DNA of 36,523 bases from Candidatus Macondimonas diazotrophica (GTDB taxonomy: Bacteria > Pseudomonadota > Gammaproteobacteria > UBA5335), in contig NZ_SRIO01000018.1 of assembly GCF_004684205.1 (NCBI RefSeq), positions 1 through 36,523 of the forward strand, given 5' to 3'. Made by a program: the position numbers and the translations under genes. The notes below the pieces were generated by a model that was not told the origin of the DNA, did no database searches, and saw only the letters and a list, made by a program, of their open reading frames with translations. Below are positions 7,432 to 15,089 of this stretch, piece by piece. Position 1 is the stretch's first letter. Each line of letters begins with the position of its first letter.

Positions 7432-8034
7432 TCAGGCGTATTCAAGGTCCATCGTCATGGCCTTCGATGCCGGCGTCTCGTCGATATACTCCTCGGTCGT
7501 CGACAGACAGGCGTGTCCGAGCATCAGCTGGACATCCCGGAGGGTCCCACCATACTGGTGTACTGTCTCGGCTTTCTTCGTCGCCAGAGTGCGCCGGCCA
7601 GAGTGAGACGAGACGCCGGAGAACCCACAGTCGCGATAGAACCTGCGGAACCACTGGACCATCGTGTTGGGGGACAGTCCGTCCTTGTTCGGCTTGGGCG
7701 AGTGCACCACGAAGGAGGACTGACCCTGCTGGGCGGCGTGAAGTTCGACGAGCGCTTCGACGATAGGCTTGGGAAGGGACAGAGTCCGCTCTCGACCGTT
7801 CTTCGCGATGTCGCCGGACACCCAGACCTTGCCGGTCATCTTGCCCTCGGCGTCGAAGACATGGCGGTCCCATTCAAGACCGGCGATCTCGCAGGCACGC
7901 AGGCCGAGACCGAACGACAGATGCAGGATCACGACATCGCGCTCCGGCGTGCGGGTCTGGCGTGCCTGTGAGAAGCAGAACCGAATCTGGTCAGGGGTGA
8001 GGCGCTTGGCCTTGCGTTTGATGTGGGGGGACAT
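7432..8034 (-). CDS. Short tyrosine recombinase / integrase (200 aa)
   Basis: Catalytic-domain-only site-specific recombinase of the lambda-Int/XerC family, which cuts and rejoins DNA through a covalent phosphotyrosine. All catalytic residues are visible: Arg46 (in GLGLRACEI), Lys78, His144-x-x-Arg147 (SSHSGRRTL), His174 (LMLGHACL) and the nucleophile Tyr183 (TTEEYID). The usual N-terminal core-binding domain of about 100 residues is missing, so it may bind DNA differently or act like short phage or integron-type XerC homologs. The ribosome site GAAAGGAG is strong. It may integrate the phage, resolve multimers or invert DNA; the neighbouring palindrome is a candidate target. Confidence 0.88.
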   Translation of the reverse strand: MSPHIKRKAKRLTPDQIRFCFSQARQTRTPERDVVILHLSFGLGLRACEIAGLEWDRHVFDAEGKMTGKVWVSGDIAKNGRERTLSLPKPIVEALVELHAAQQGQSSFVVHSPKPNKDGLSPNTMVQWFRRFYRDCGFSGVSSHSGRRTLATKKAETVHQYGGTLRDVQLMLGHACLSTTEEYIDETPASKAMTMDLEYA

Positions 8035-8066
8035 GGATATCTCCTTTCATTTGCTGCGATAGGAGA

Positions 8067-8095
8067 CATATTGTTTATTCCCTTCCTTTTGTCAA
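8067..8095 (-). promoter_or_regulatory. Possible promoter for the recombinase gene
   Basis: On the minus strand a perfect TTGACA (complement of 8090-8095) is followed after 17 bases by AATATG (complement of 8067-8072), ahead of the recombinase ribosome site and ATG at 8034. The -35 box is perfect and the -10 box is weak. It would let the recombinase be expressed separately from the small gene upstream. Confidence 0.4.
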
Positions 8096-8096
8096 G

Positions 8097-8291
8097 TTAT
8101 TTTCTTCGCAAATTCGGATCGATGGTCCCGTCAAACTCTTTAACGTCCACCGAGGTAATGAATCTGTGAACCGGACAGTCCTTGTGCCATGCCATGAAAG
8201 GCTTGAGGTCATCTCCGTGATAGAAGCAGATTGCATCCGCGATGCGGATGTTCCTGCAAATGCAGGTTTCCTCGTCTTTCTCTTCGGCCAT
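8097..8291 (-). CDS. Small Cys/His-rich protein (64 aa)
   Basis: Unrecognised. Cysteines at about 10, 12, 22 and 39 with histidines at 25, 36 and 42 (CIC...CFYH...HKDCPVH) could bind one zinc ion. It is acidic at the N-terminus with no membrane segment. It starts behind an AGGAAAA ribosome site and is the first leftward gene after the divergent region 8292-8373. Confidence 0.6.
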   Translation of the reverse strand: MAEEKDEETCICRNIRIADAICFYHGDDLKPFMAWHKDCPVHRFITSVDVKEFDGTIDPNLRRK

Positions 8292-8373
8292 GTTCGCTTT
8301 TCCTAGCTTGACATGGTCATTTTATCATGAAATGTTATGTACTCCTAACTTTGAAAGGCAGGTTAAATGAAAG
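8292..8373. promoter_or_regulatory. Divergent regulatory region
   Basis: This AT-rich gap separates the leftward and rightward halves of the window. On the plus strand a perfect TTGACA (8308-8313) is present but a convincing -10 box at normal spacing is not (AATGTT at 17 bases). CCTAAC (8343-8348) and CAGGTTA (8358-8364) are half-sites resembling the 16-bp dyads at 1189 and 23925. Promoters for both directions are likely here, but their exact boxes cannot be fixed by eye. Confidence 0.45.
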
Positions 8374-8589
8374 ATGCACTCTGCTGACATAACCAAAGAG
8401 TCCTTGGCGCACGCTCAAGCCTTGATCGTTAAACTGGAGTCAGAGCGAGACGCTTATGCGAAACGCTACAGAGCGCTCGAACATGCTCTCTTCAAGATAG
8501 AGGACATCTGCGACAACGAGGAAGACGATCCGGTAGGACTCCTGGACGAAATCCGCGACCTGGCTTGGACAGCGACGCGATATGAGTGA
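8374..8589 (+). CDS. Small coiled-coil protein (71 aa)
   Basis: Unrecognised acidic protein, predicted almost entirely helical with a heptad-like stretch at about 10-45 (LAHAQALIVKLESERDAYAKR). No membrane segment. First gene of the long rightward transcription unit; it overlaps the next gene by 8 bases. Confidence 0.6.
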   Translation: MHSADITKESLAHAQALIVKLESERDAYAKRYRALEHALFKIEDICDNEEDDPVGLLDEIRDLAWTATRYE

Positions 8590-9250
8590 CCTGAAAGCCT
8601 ATGCTGTTACCGAACTCGATGAAGGAACAGGTGACATCTATTTCGCCAAATCCAATCTCGAAGCTCGCAAGATGGGAGCGGCTGAGTTCAACGGCGATGA
8701 ACTTGGCGGACTCAGGTGCGTTCGTGCGCCCTGGGCGGACGACTATGCGAAGATAGGTCAGGTTCCTTATATTGAGAAAATAGATGCGGGATGGTGGGCC
8801 GAGTGCTTCCACAGTGGCGCCGTTGTTTCCTCTGACGGGATAAGTTGGGGAGATGAAGAAGCCTTTCCGGTAGAGCCCCGCATCGGAGAATTATACGCCA
8901 CACCAGAATATATGTGGAAACACGACTTGAGCAAAGCTGTCTCTCGCCAGATCGAGGCAGTTGCCAAGCATCTCATGGCCGAGGAACTCAGGAGGCGGCT
9001 TCCGGACGCCAGACCAATCCTAGGGTCAAAAGCACTGGATGGCTGGCATTTCCACGCCTCCTGCGGGAGTGATTTCTCGTACACGATTCATCAGGCGATC
9101 ATGTCTTTCGCCTGGCCAGGCGCGTCCAGAGGATGGGCTTCCATGACCTTCCGGGAAGGGAAGGATGATTTCTCTTTTTGGGTAGCTGGCGGAGACCGGG
9201 ACAGGTTTCTGGAGTGGGTGAAAACCCAGAAAGAGAGGCGCCACGCTTAA
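8582..9250 (+). CDS. Hypothetical protein (222 aa)
   Basis: Unrecognised soluble protein rich in Trp and acidic residues. The N-terminal segment (LKAYAVTELDEGTGDIYFAKSN) resembles the small N-terminal domain seen in many phage proteins of unknown function. Residues about 100-140 are helical (a basic/acidic SKAVSRQIEAVAKHL segment) and the C-terminal 60 are strand-rich. The ATG overlaps the upstream stop by 8 bases. Confidence 0.65.
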   Translation: MSDLKAYAVTELDEGTGDIYFAKSNLEARKMGAAEFNGDELGGLRCVRAPWADDYAKIGQVPYIEKIDAGWWAECFHSGAVVSSDGISWGDEEAFPVEPRIGELYATPEYMWKHDLSKAVSRQIEAVAKHLMAEELRRRLPDARPILGSKALDGWHFHASCGSDFSYTIHQAIMSFAWPGASRGWASMTFREGKDDFSFWVAGGDRDRFLEWVKTQKERRHA

Positions 9251-9252
9251 AT

Positions 9253-9519
9253 ATGGCGAGTTTAGGTCCCTCCCGCTTCCTTTTCTTCCGAGACGACGAC
9301 GGAAGACTGCAAATGTCTTCGGAAGAGGAGCATGCGCAGTATCTCAAGGCTGTCAGATGCTGTGGGTCCTGCGCGGCGCATAGAGCCCACCCTTCCTGGG
9401 CAAACAACGCGCCGTATCTTCTGGAAGCTCGTAAAATCTACGGAATTCGATGTCTCAGAAAACCCCCGAGAGTTCTTGATAAGATTTTGGCATTTCTTTG
9501 TCGGATGGTGTCGAGATGA
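9253..9519 (+). CDS. Small cysteine-containing protein (88 aa)
   Basis: I start at the ATG at 9253, immediately after the upstream TAA; the frame is open further upstream but only inside the previous gene. The protein has a CCGSC cluster near residue 34-38 plus later single cysteines and a basic C-terminus. No family recognised. Its TGA stop overlaps the next gene's ATG (ATGA at 9516-9519). Confidence 0.5.
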   Translation: MASLGPSRFLFFRDDDGRLQMSSEEEHAQYLKAVRCCGSCAAHRAHPSWANNAPYLLEARKIYGIRCLRKPPRVLDKILAFLCRMVSR

Positions 9520-10424
9520 CCTTTCCGATGACGGTCACGATCCTGGAATGGGCAGCCTTCTCGGCCTCGATCATGTGCAGCTTCGTCTACGGCTACAGGA
9601 CCATAGCAGGCCCGCTCATCGGGGTCGTGACCGCAATTCTATTCATGCTGTTCGGCTGGGCATCAGGAGTCCACGCCGCCATCGCAGCCAACATCATCTT
9701 CCTGATCATACACACCCGAAACGGGTGGAGAATCATGACCAATGACCCGAAACGGCAGACTGAAAGGACTGCCAAGGAACTGAACCGTGTTGTCGACCAA
9801 CTGAACCACTGGAACCAGGAAGACATGGACTTCGCAAGCGAAGTCGTGACACGATTGGCTAAGCTTTGCCACCAAGCGAGCTTCGACGCCGGATGGTGGA
9901 GTGACATCAAGACAGGCGAACTTATGCCGCCAAGTGTGGCGTTAAAGACCGTCCTCATTCATTCGGAGATATCCGAGGCCATGGAAGGCGACCGGAAATC
10001 CCTGCAGGACGACAAACTCCCTCATCGCTCCATGTTTGAAGTCGAACTGGCGGACACTGTCATCCGAATCTGCGACATTGCGGGGCGGCTCGGCAGGAAG
10101 TTCGGCTCGTACTTCGTTTCGTCAGGCCGACAGATAGCGGGCGAGGTCGTGGGCGATATCGGAGAAGACCTGTGCCGACTGCATTACCATACCTCCAGGG
10201 TGTGGCGTGAGCATCGAGTCCATTTGTCGTGTGGAGCGGATTCTCCGATGTACACTGGCGCCGTTTTGAGCGAACTCGGACAGCTCCTCTACGCAGTCTG
10301 CGAAACTGCGCAGTTCTACAAGATCGATCTCGGAGGCGCGGTTGCCGAGAAGATGGAGTTCAACGTCAATCGTCCCGATCACAAGATCGAGAATCGGCTG
10401 AAAGGAGGCGGGAAGTCGTATTGA
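9516..10424 (+). CDS. Membrane-anchored MazG-like NTP pyrophosphohydrolase (302 aa)
   Basis: Two parts are visible. Residues 6-66 hold three hydrophobic helices (about 6-26, 28-48 and 50-66). After a charged linker, about 75-120, comes an all-alpha NTP pyrophosphohydrolase-like domain with the E-x-x-E pair E151/E154 (EISEAMEG) and the E-x-x-D pair E177/D180 (VELADTVIRICD), the metal ligands of MazG-type enzymes that hydrolyse NTPs to NMPs. The start at 9516 is chosen for the ATGA overlap. An internal ATG at 9735 with a good GGTGGAG site could also give a soluble, domain-only product. Membrane tethering of MazG is unusual. Confidence 0.7.
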   Translation: MTFPMTVTILEWAAFSASIMCSFVYGYRTIAGPLIGVVTAILFMLFGWASGVHAAIAANIIFLIIHTRNGWRIMTNDPKRQTERTAKELNRVVDQLNHWNQEDMDFASEVVTRLAKLCHQASFDAGWWSDIKTGELMPPSVALKTVLIHSEISEAMEGDRKSLQDDKLPHRSMFEVELADTVIRICDIAGRLGRKFGSYFVSSGRQIAGEVVGDIGEDLCRLHYHTSRVWREHRVHLSCGADSPMYTGAVLSELGQLLYAVCETAQFYKIDLGGAVAEKMEFNVNRPDHKIENRLKGGGKSY

Positions 10425-10684
10425 GTTCCCGTCGTGAAATGCTCAGCAAAGTCACTGTCAAGTCACCCAGGCGGGTGGACCTCGTCTTCGAGGCGTTTGA
10501 TTTCAAGATCAGGCAGATGGAGAGAGACGACCAGACCCATCTGTTCGTTTCCTGGTACGATCCGAAAGGCGACCCGACCGTTCGCAAATCAAAATCCTAC
10601 AGCAGCGTCGAGTATTCCATCTCCGTAGAAACAGTCGAACCAGATACTCAGCTGCCCCAGCCTGGTCCCTACGTGCCGTTCTGA
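10421..10684 (+). CDS. Hypothetical protein (about 87 aa)
   Basis: Unrecognised beta-rich soluble protein. The frame runs far upstream inside the previous gene, so the start must be chosen: TTG at 10421 overlaps the upstream TGA and has an AAGGAGG site 12 bases before it; ATG at 10439 has no clear site. Either gives essentially the same product. It ends 2 bases before the SNF2-type helicase gene. Confidence 0.55.
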   Translation: MSSRREMLSKVTVKSPRRVDLVFEAFDFKIRQMERDDQTHLFVSWYDPKGDPTVRKSKSYSSVEYSISVETVEPDTQLPQPGPYVPF

Positions 10685-10686
10685 GC

Positions 10687-13515
10687 ATGGAGATCACTTT
10701 CGACAAAGGCCTGTTCGTTGCCAGGATACAGTTCCATGAGCGCAGCCAGTTCAAGAAGGCACTGTGGGACTGGAGCGATGAACTGAAGAGATGGACGACC
10801 GCTGACCCGGCGAATGTCGAGACATTTACAAACGCCTGCGTCGGTGAAGCCTCCGCCATCATGGAGAGGTATCTGGAGGAAAAGAATGCCGTCATTAGCG
10901 AAAGCCGTGCGCTGGATACCGCGTTTGTCGGATTGGTCCCAGAAGGCAAGGCCCTCTATGGCTTCCAGAACGCAGGAGTCGAATACGCACTCAGGCGCAA
11001 AGACACGCTGATTGGGGATGATCCAGGCCTGGGAAAGCAACAGCCGACATATTGTAAAGTTTTAATGGCGGATGGAAGCTACACCAGAATCGGTGATCTT
11101 GAGATTGGAGACAAGATCGCGTCTGTTGATGGCACAATCCAGACCGTGACAGGCATTTTTCCTCAAGGATTCAAGCCAGCGTATAGGGTCTATTTTCGGG
11201 ACAAAACCTCCACAGATTGTGGGCCGGAGCATTTGTGGACAGTAACCACCACACAGCGTCGAAGAAAATCAAAAGACCCGTGGTTTACCGCAACGTTAGA
11301 AGAACTTTTGAACAGAGGTATAACATTCTCTTCTGGAGGTAAAAATGTAAACAAATTCGAGGTTCCTATTCCCACCCCTTTGAACGCTTCGGATAAAAAG
11401 TTTCCAATTGATCCTTATCAGTTAGGTGTAATTCTGGGGGACGGCGGTCTACGCTCATTTCGAGGTGGATGCTGCACTATATCTTGTTTTGCGCCGGATG
11501 CCGATGAAATAATGGCTTCGTTTGATCCCAAGACGCAGGAAGAAGCGCTTGAGCAATATGGACAATGCCGAAGATTTTACGTGAGGGGGATTCAACCTGC
11601 GTTGAGAGAAGTAGGTCTTTATAGAAGCCTTGGACGAGATAAATTTATTCCAGAAATATATTTCTCAGGATCGGAACAACAACGCCTAAGCCTTCTTCAA
11701 GGACTTATGGACACAGATGGGTCAGCATCCAGAAATAGAATAACTTTTCATAGTTCAAATCATCGGTTGGCCAACGATGTCGCCAGACTTGTTCGGTCAA
11801 TAGGCGGCGTGGGAATTATTAGAGAATATGATCGTCCAGACAAGGAAACTTACGAAAAAGACATACAAGTCAATGTTCGATTAGACAGATGGTGCCCATT
11901 CAGGATAAACCGGAAAGCAAACCAGTGGAAGCCAGCTAGTTTCAACAATAGACCCAAGAAAGCTATATGTAAGGTTGAGAGAATAGAGGATCAAGAGCAG
12001 GTTTGTATATCTGTTTCTCATCCTTCTGGTCTATACATAACAGATGATTACATTGTCACCCACAACACCACGCAAGCAATCTCAGTAGCAAACGAGATGT
12101 TCGAATCTGGTGAACTCGAAGATGTCCTTATTTTATGCGAAGCCTCTCAAAAAGCGCACTGGAGTCGACAGTGGCCAGACTGGACCACAACCGGACTGGA
12201 CATCGGAGTCGTTGAGCGACGAGTTAGACAGAAGAACAAGATCAAGCGCACTGTCAGCATTATCCCGGATACTCCAGTCACAGTTGTCAACTATGATCTT
12301 CTGGGACAAATCCACGATTGGCTCGCCGAACAGCCATGGAGCCTCGTCATCGCCGACGAGTGCCAGGCCCTGCGCAATATGGAAGCGCAGAGGACGAGAT
12401 ATGTCTTCGGAGATGAAGAGCGGCTCATCGTTAAGCCTGCTGGACGTAACAAAGATGGTTCATTCCGCATGGTACGGAAGAGGCTCGAAGCTGTGCGGGC
12501 AATTCGGGGGGATCGACGTGTATTCCTTACCGGGACTCCCATCGAGAACCGCCCTCATGATCTCTGGCCCATTATCAGAGCATTTGATCCGGAAGGACTC
12601 GGGTCTGATTATGAGTTCTTCATAAAAAGGTACTGCGGCGCCTATTGGACGGAGTATGGCTGGAGCACGAGCGGGGGTACGAACCTTATTGAGCTTCAGA
12701 GATATCTCCGCTCAACCTTCATGGTTCGGAGAACGACGCAGCAAGCCCTGCCGGATATGCCGCCAAAGACCCGGCGTCCGTTTTTCCTTCCGGCTGATGA
12801 CTTCAAGCATGTCCTGAAGAAGTCCGATGATGTCTTCGAACGCAGCCTGGATGCCCTTGAGGAACATCTCGGCCTAAGAGCGGAAGGCGAGACGGAAGAC
12901 AGAATGTTCTCTGTCTGGGAAGAATTGTACACAAGGTATGGCGACCAGATCGAGGACGCCACTTATGAAGAGATCATGGAGCTTGTGCCCGAAGAGGCGT
13001 CAGTCGCCTTCGAGGAGATCGCCAAACTCCGCTCGGAACTGGCGGTAGCGAAGGTTCCTTACATCATCCGACACGTCCGGGAAATCACGGACGCCGGCGA
13101 AAAGGTTGTGGTGTTCTTTTACCACAAAGTCGTTGGCCAAGCCTTGAGAGAGGCCTGGGGCGACTCCTGCGGTTATATCGATGGGTCGATCAAGCCCACG
13201 AAACGGCAGGACGAAGTGGACCGTTTCATGGAAGACCCGGATTGCACGGCAATGTTCGGGCAGCTCCATGCGGCGTCCAAGGGTTTCACGATGACCGTGG
13301 CCCGACGGGCTGTGTTCGGGGAACTGGATTGGCGTCCGGGAACCATGAAACAGGCCGAGAATCGCATCTGGCGCATCTCGCAGGAAAACCACTGCCTGAT
13401 CGATCACCTGATCGTCGAATCCTCGATCGAGGTTCGCCAGTCTCACTCACTGATCGAGAAGCAGGAGCAAATGGACAAAGCTCTTGATCACGAAGAATCG
13501 GAGACTCAAGAATGA
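10687..13515 (+). CDS. SNF2-type DNA helicase/ATPase precursor interrupted by an intein
   Basis: Superfamily 2 ATPase of the SNF2 group, which translocates on or remodels DNA; phage members are thought to act in replication or recombination. The P-loop reads GDDPGLGK (110-117) and then is broken by a 343-residue intein (118-460); the extein resumes with TTQAI, restoring GLGKTT after splicing. Beyond it come the acidic box VIADECQALRN, the SNF2 motif TGTPIENRPHDLW, and near the C-terminus the Q-A-E-N-R-x-x-R-I motif (KQAENRIWRISQ). The mature helicase would have 599 residues. The N-terminal 80 residues are SMARCAL1/HARP-like in position only; I recognise no domain there. Starts 2 bases after the upstream stop; the TGA overlaps the next ATG. 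Confidence 0.88.
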   Translation: MEITFDKGLFVARIQFHERSQFKKALWDWSDELKRWTTADPANVETFTNACVGEASAIMERYLEEKNAVISESRALDTAFVGLVPEGKALYGFQNAGVEYALRRKDTLIGDDPGLGKQQPTYCKVLMADGSYTRIGDLEIGDKIASVDGTIQTVTGIFPQGFKPAYRVYFRDKTSTDCGPEHLWTVTTTQRRRKSKDPWFTATLEELLNRGITFSSGGKNVNKFEVPIPTPLNASDKKFPIDPYQLGVILGDGGLRSFRGGCCTISCFAPDADEIMASFDPKTQEEALEQYGQCRRFYVRGIQPALREVGLYRSLGRDKFIPEIYFSGSEQQRLSLLQGLMDTDGSASRNRITFHSSNHRLANDVARLVRSIGGVGIIREYDRPDKETYEKDIQVNVRLDRWCPFRINRKANQWKPASFNNRPKKAICKVERIEDQEQVCISVSHPSGLYITDDYIVTHNTTQAISVANEMFESGELEDVLILCEASQKAHWSRQWPDWTTTGLDIGVVERRVRQKNKIKRTVSIIPDTPVTVVNYDLLGQIHDWLAEQPWSLVIADECQALRNMEAQRTRYVFGDEERLIVKPAGRNKDGSFRMVRKRLEAVRAIRGDRRVFLTGTPIENRPHDLWPIIRAFDPEGLGSDYEFFIKRYCGAYWTEYGWSTSGGTNLIELQRYLRSTFMVRRTTQQALPDMPPKTRRPFFLPADDFKHVLKKSDDVFERSLDALEEHLGLRAEGETEDRMFSVWEELYTRYGDQIEDATYEEIMELVPEEASVAFEEIAKLRSELAVAKVPYIIRHVREITDAGEKVVVFFYHKVVGQALREAWGDSCGYIDGSIKPTKRQDEVDRFMEDPDCTAMFGQLHAASKGFTMTVARRAVFGELDWRPGTMKQAENRIWRISQENHCLIDHLIVESSIEVRQSHSLIEKQEQMDKALDHEESETQE
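11038..12066 (+). mobile_element. Class 3-like intein with LAGLIDADG endonuclease in the helicase P-loop
   Basis: Protein-splicing element of 343 residues between GLGK and TTQAI. It begins with Gln, not Cys or Ser; the block A/B core is normal (ADGSYTRIGDLEIGDKIASVDG-like, HLW at intein residue 67). Near the end, block F carries a Cys (QVCISV, residue 323) and the element ends THN followed by Thr. A Trp in HLW, the block-F Cys and Thr+1 are the W-C-T triad of class 3 inteins, in which the internal Cys replaces the missing N-terminal nucleophile. The central part has two LAGLIDADG-type helices (LGVILGDGGL and LLQGLMDTDG), so a homing endonuclease is probably intact. The DNA is clearly more AT-rich than the flanking extein. 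Confidence 0.85.
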
Positions 13516-13865
13516 GCAAGAAAATACTCTTCCTACCCATCCTCATCTTTCTGTTGATCGGAGGGTGCAGTTACGCCACAAAAGACGTCGGTCGAATTGA
13601 CACGACGGTCGAACTGACCCGTGATTCCGAACGCGTGTGCCGGTCCAGCGGAGAGAGCCAGTCCTGCGGGTATGAAGTCTACACCGACCAGGGCGTGTTC
13701 TCCAACGAAGACTCAATATGGCACGGCAAGTTCAACTCCGGCGACCTACAGGCCTCCTTCGTGGAAGGCGCCACATGCCGGATCACGGCAGTCGGTTTTC
13801 GAATTCGCGTCCTGTCGATGCGGAAGAACATCATCAAGGCAGACTGCGTACCCCCGACTGAGTAG
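13512..13865 (+). CDS. Small lipoprotein with DUF1523-like C-terminal part (117 aa)
   Basis: Basic start, hydrophobic core and lipobox IGGC place the lipidated Cys at residue 19. The mature chain contains a pattern I associate with a widespread small exported family (possibly DUF1523): YEVYTDQGVFSNEDS, GKFNSGDL and VGFRIRVLSMRKNII. Two further cysteines may pair. The ATG overlaps the helicase stop (ATGA) and a strong terminator follows, so it is the last gene of this transcription unit. Its role in the phage is unknown. Confidence 0.72.
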   Translation: MSKKILFLPILIFLLIGGCSYATKDVGRIDTTVELTRDSERVCRSSGESQSCGYEVYTDQGVFSNEDSIWHGKFNSGDLQASFVEGATCRITAVGFRIRVLSMRKNIIKADCVPPTE

Positions 13866-13891
13866 TCTGGGGTCGCATTATGTTACCGCAT

Positions 13892-13919
13892 AAAGGCGCC
13901 CGTTTCGGGCGCCTTTTTT
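13892..13919 (+). terminator. Strong rho-independent terminator
   Basis: Perfect stem AAAGGCGCCCG (13892-13902) and CGGGCGCCTTT (13906-13916) with a 3-base loop and a six-T run. It ends the rightward unit 8374-13865 and separates it from a new promoter just downstream. Confidence 0.92.
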
Positions 13920-13921
13920 CA

Positions 13922-13949
13922 TTGACTTTTCGGATTCCTTTGTTACATA
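13922..13949 (+). promoter_or_regulatory. Sigma70-like promoter
   Basis: TTGACT at 13922-13927 and TACATA at 13944-13949, 16 bases apart, directly after the terminator and 40 bases ahead of the next gene. It probably starts the transcript for the DUF3846-like gene and beyond. Confidence 0.6.
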
Positions 13950-13988
13950 TCCTCGGACAACAGATCGCAGAGTGAAAGGAATTGTAAC

Positions 13989-14381
13989 ATGCGCGCCTAC
14001 CTCATCGACCCCGTCGAACGTCGAATCACCGAAGTCGATTATGACGGGAACTACAAATCGATCTACAAGTTGATCGATTGTGAGAGGTTTGACTGTGTCA
14101 GATTCTCTGACAACGGTGATTGCGCCTATGTCGACGATGAGGGGATGTTCGTCGAGAATCAGAGCTTCTTCAAGATCGAAGGCTATCCGCAACCAGTGGC
14201 CGGCAAGGCACTGGTCCTCGGCACGGATGAAGAAGGCGGCTCCGTTTCTCCAATCCTCCCGTTCGCCGAAATATGGCACAAGGTCCAGTTTGGCGTTCTG
14301 ATTCAAATCAGCGGGAAAGTCTTGTTCAGTGGCGCTTCTGCGTGGAAGATCGCGCAGAACTCTCCTCGCCATAAGAAATGA
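13989..14381 (+). CDS. DUF3846-like protein (130 aa)
   Basis: The start MRAYLIDPVERRITEVDYDG followed by YKSIYKLI is the signature I know from DUF3846, small proteins common in phages and mobile elements with no established function. About 130 residues, acidic, soluble. AAAGGA precedes the ATG and the promoter at 13922-13949 lies upstream. A long open frame on the opposite strand is a shadow of this gene. Confidence 0.8.
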   Translation: MRAYLIDPVERRITEVDYDGNYKSIYKLIDCERFDCVRFSDNGDCAYVDDEGMFVENQSFFKIEGYPQPVAGKALVLGTDEEGGSVSPILPFAEIWHKVQFGVLIQISGKVLFSGASAWKIAQNSPRHKK

Positions 14382-14401
14382 CAATTTCAGCCAACCCAAA
14401 T

Positions 14402-14430
14402 TTGCAAGGTTGACATAACATTGGTATGAA
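14402..14430 (+). promoter_or_regulatory. Sigma70-like promoter for the HD-hydrolase gene
   Basis: TTGCAA (14402-14407), 17-base spacer, TATGAA (14425-14430). The spacer contains GGTTGACATAAC, which partly matches the GTTAGG-N4-CCTGAC dyad seen at 23925. The transcript would start about 10 bases before the AGAGGA ribosome site. Confidence 0.5.
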
Positions 14431-14453
14431 TTCCTCAACAAGAGGACATGCCA

Positions 14454-15089
14454 ATGGAACCTGTCATCGGTTTACATAAAGGTGGAAAGTTCGACTTTCG
14501 TACACAAGGTCATGATGACCTTACACTGCAGATCGTGGCGAAATCTCTTTCCCAGACGTGCCGGTTCACCGGGCATGTCGATGAGTTCTACTCGGTCGCC
14601 CAACACAGCGTCTACGTGTCCCGACTCCTTGTTCTTAGAGGGTATCCGCAGTACGCCATGTGGGGCCTTCTCCACGACACACCTGAATCGGTTTACGGGG
14701 ATCACTCTTCGCCCCTGAAATCCTACCTTCAGGAGCGGACAAACGGCGTGTACCGCCAAGTCATCAAAGAGATCGACGAACAGGTTCTGACCCTCTTTGA
14801 GCCCGACCTCTATAACACCAAAATATGCCACTACACGGACGACTGCCGGGAGAAGGTCAAGCACGCGGACTACACCATGCTCTACCTTGAGCGGGACGCT
14901 CTGCTTGCCGAGACGAAATACCTGTATCCAGATGGAGCATGCCCGGAATTACACCCTGGTGGAGAAATCCGGGACATAGACCCGTGTTTCGAGCCTTGGA
15001 GTTGCCGCCGGGCTGAGCATGTCTTCCTCAAGGAGTACGAAGACATCTGTAATGGGAAGCATCTGAAATTCAAGCGCCGCTACGGCTGA
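14454..15089 (+). CDS. HD-domain nucleotide phosphohydrolase, YfbR-like (211 aa)
   Basis: Metal-dependent phosphohydrolase of the HD superfamily. Visible ligands: His51 in YSVAQHSV, the His74-Asp75 pair in LLHDTPESVYGD, and Asp139 in VKHADYTMLYLE. The pattern fits YfbR-like deoxynucleotidases and similar phage enzymes that hydrolyse dNMPs or dNTPs to tune nucleotide pools. I prefer the ATG at 14454 (7 bases after AGAGGA) over the ATG at 14448 (1 base after). Its TGA stop overlaps the ATG of the cytosine methyltransferase. It stands with MazG-like, kinase, ThyX and RNR genes in the same rightward half. Confidence 0.85.
   Translation: MEPVIGLHKGGKFDFRTQGHDDLTLQIVAKSLSQTCRFTGHVDEFYSVAQHSVYVSRLLVLRGYPQYAMWGLLHDTPESVYGDHSSPLKSYLQERTNGVYRQVIKEIDEQVLTLFEPDLYNTKICHYTDDCREKVKHADYTMLYLERDALLAETKYLYPDGACPELHPGGEIRDIDPCFEPWSCRRAEHVFLKEYEDICNGKHLKFKRRYG

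Noticed and set aside
13878-14441. 187-codon open frame on the minus strand
   Set aside because: It lies exactly opposite the well-supported DUF3846-like gene, crosses a perfect terminator and promoter, and has no ribosome site.
14454-15089. HD hydrolase plus MazG-like proteins as a 2-aminoadenine (Z) genome pathway (DatZ/MazZ)
   Set aside because: The key gene, a PurZ-like adenylosuccinate synthetase homolog, is not in the window, and YfbR-like HD proteins and MazG are common in ordinary phages. It remains possible only if PurZ lies elsewhere in the genome.
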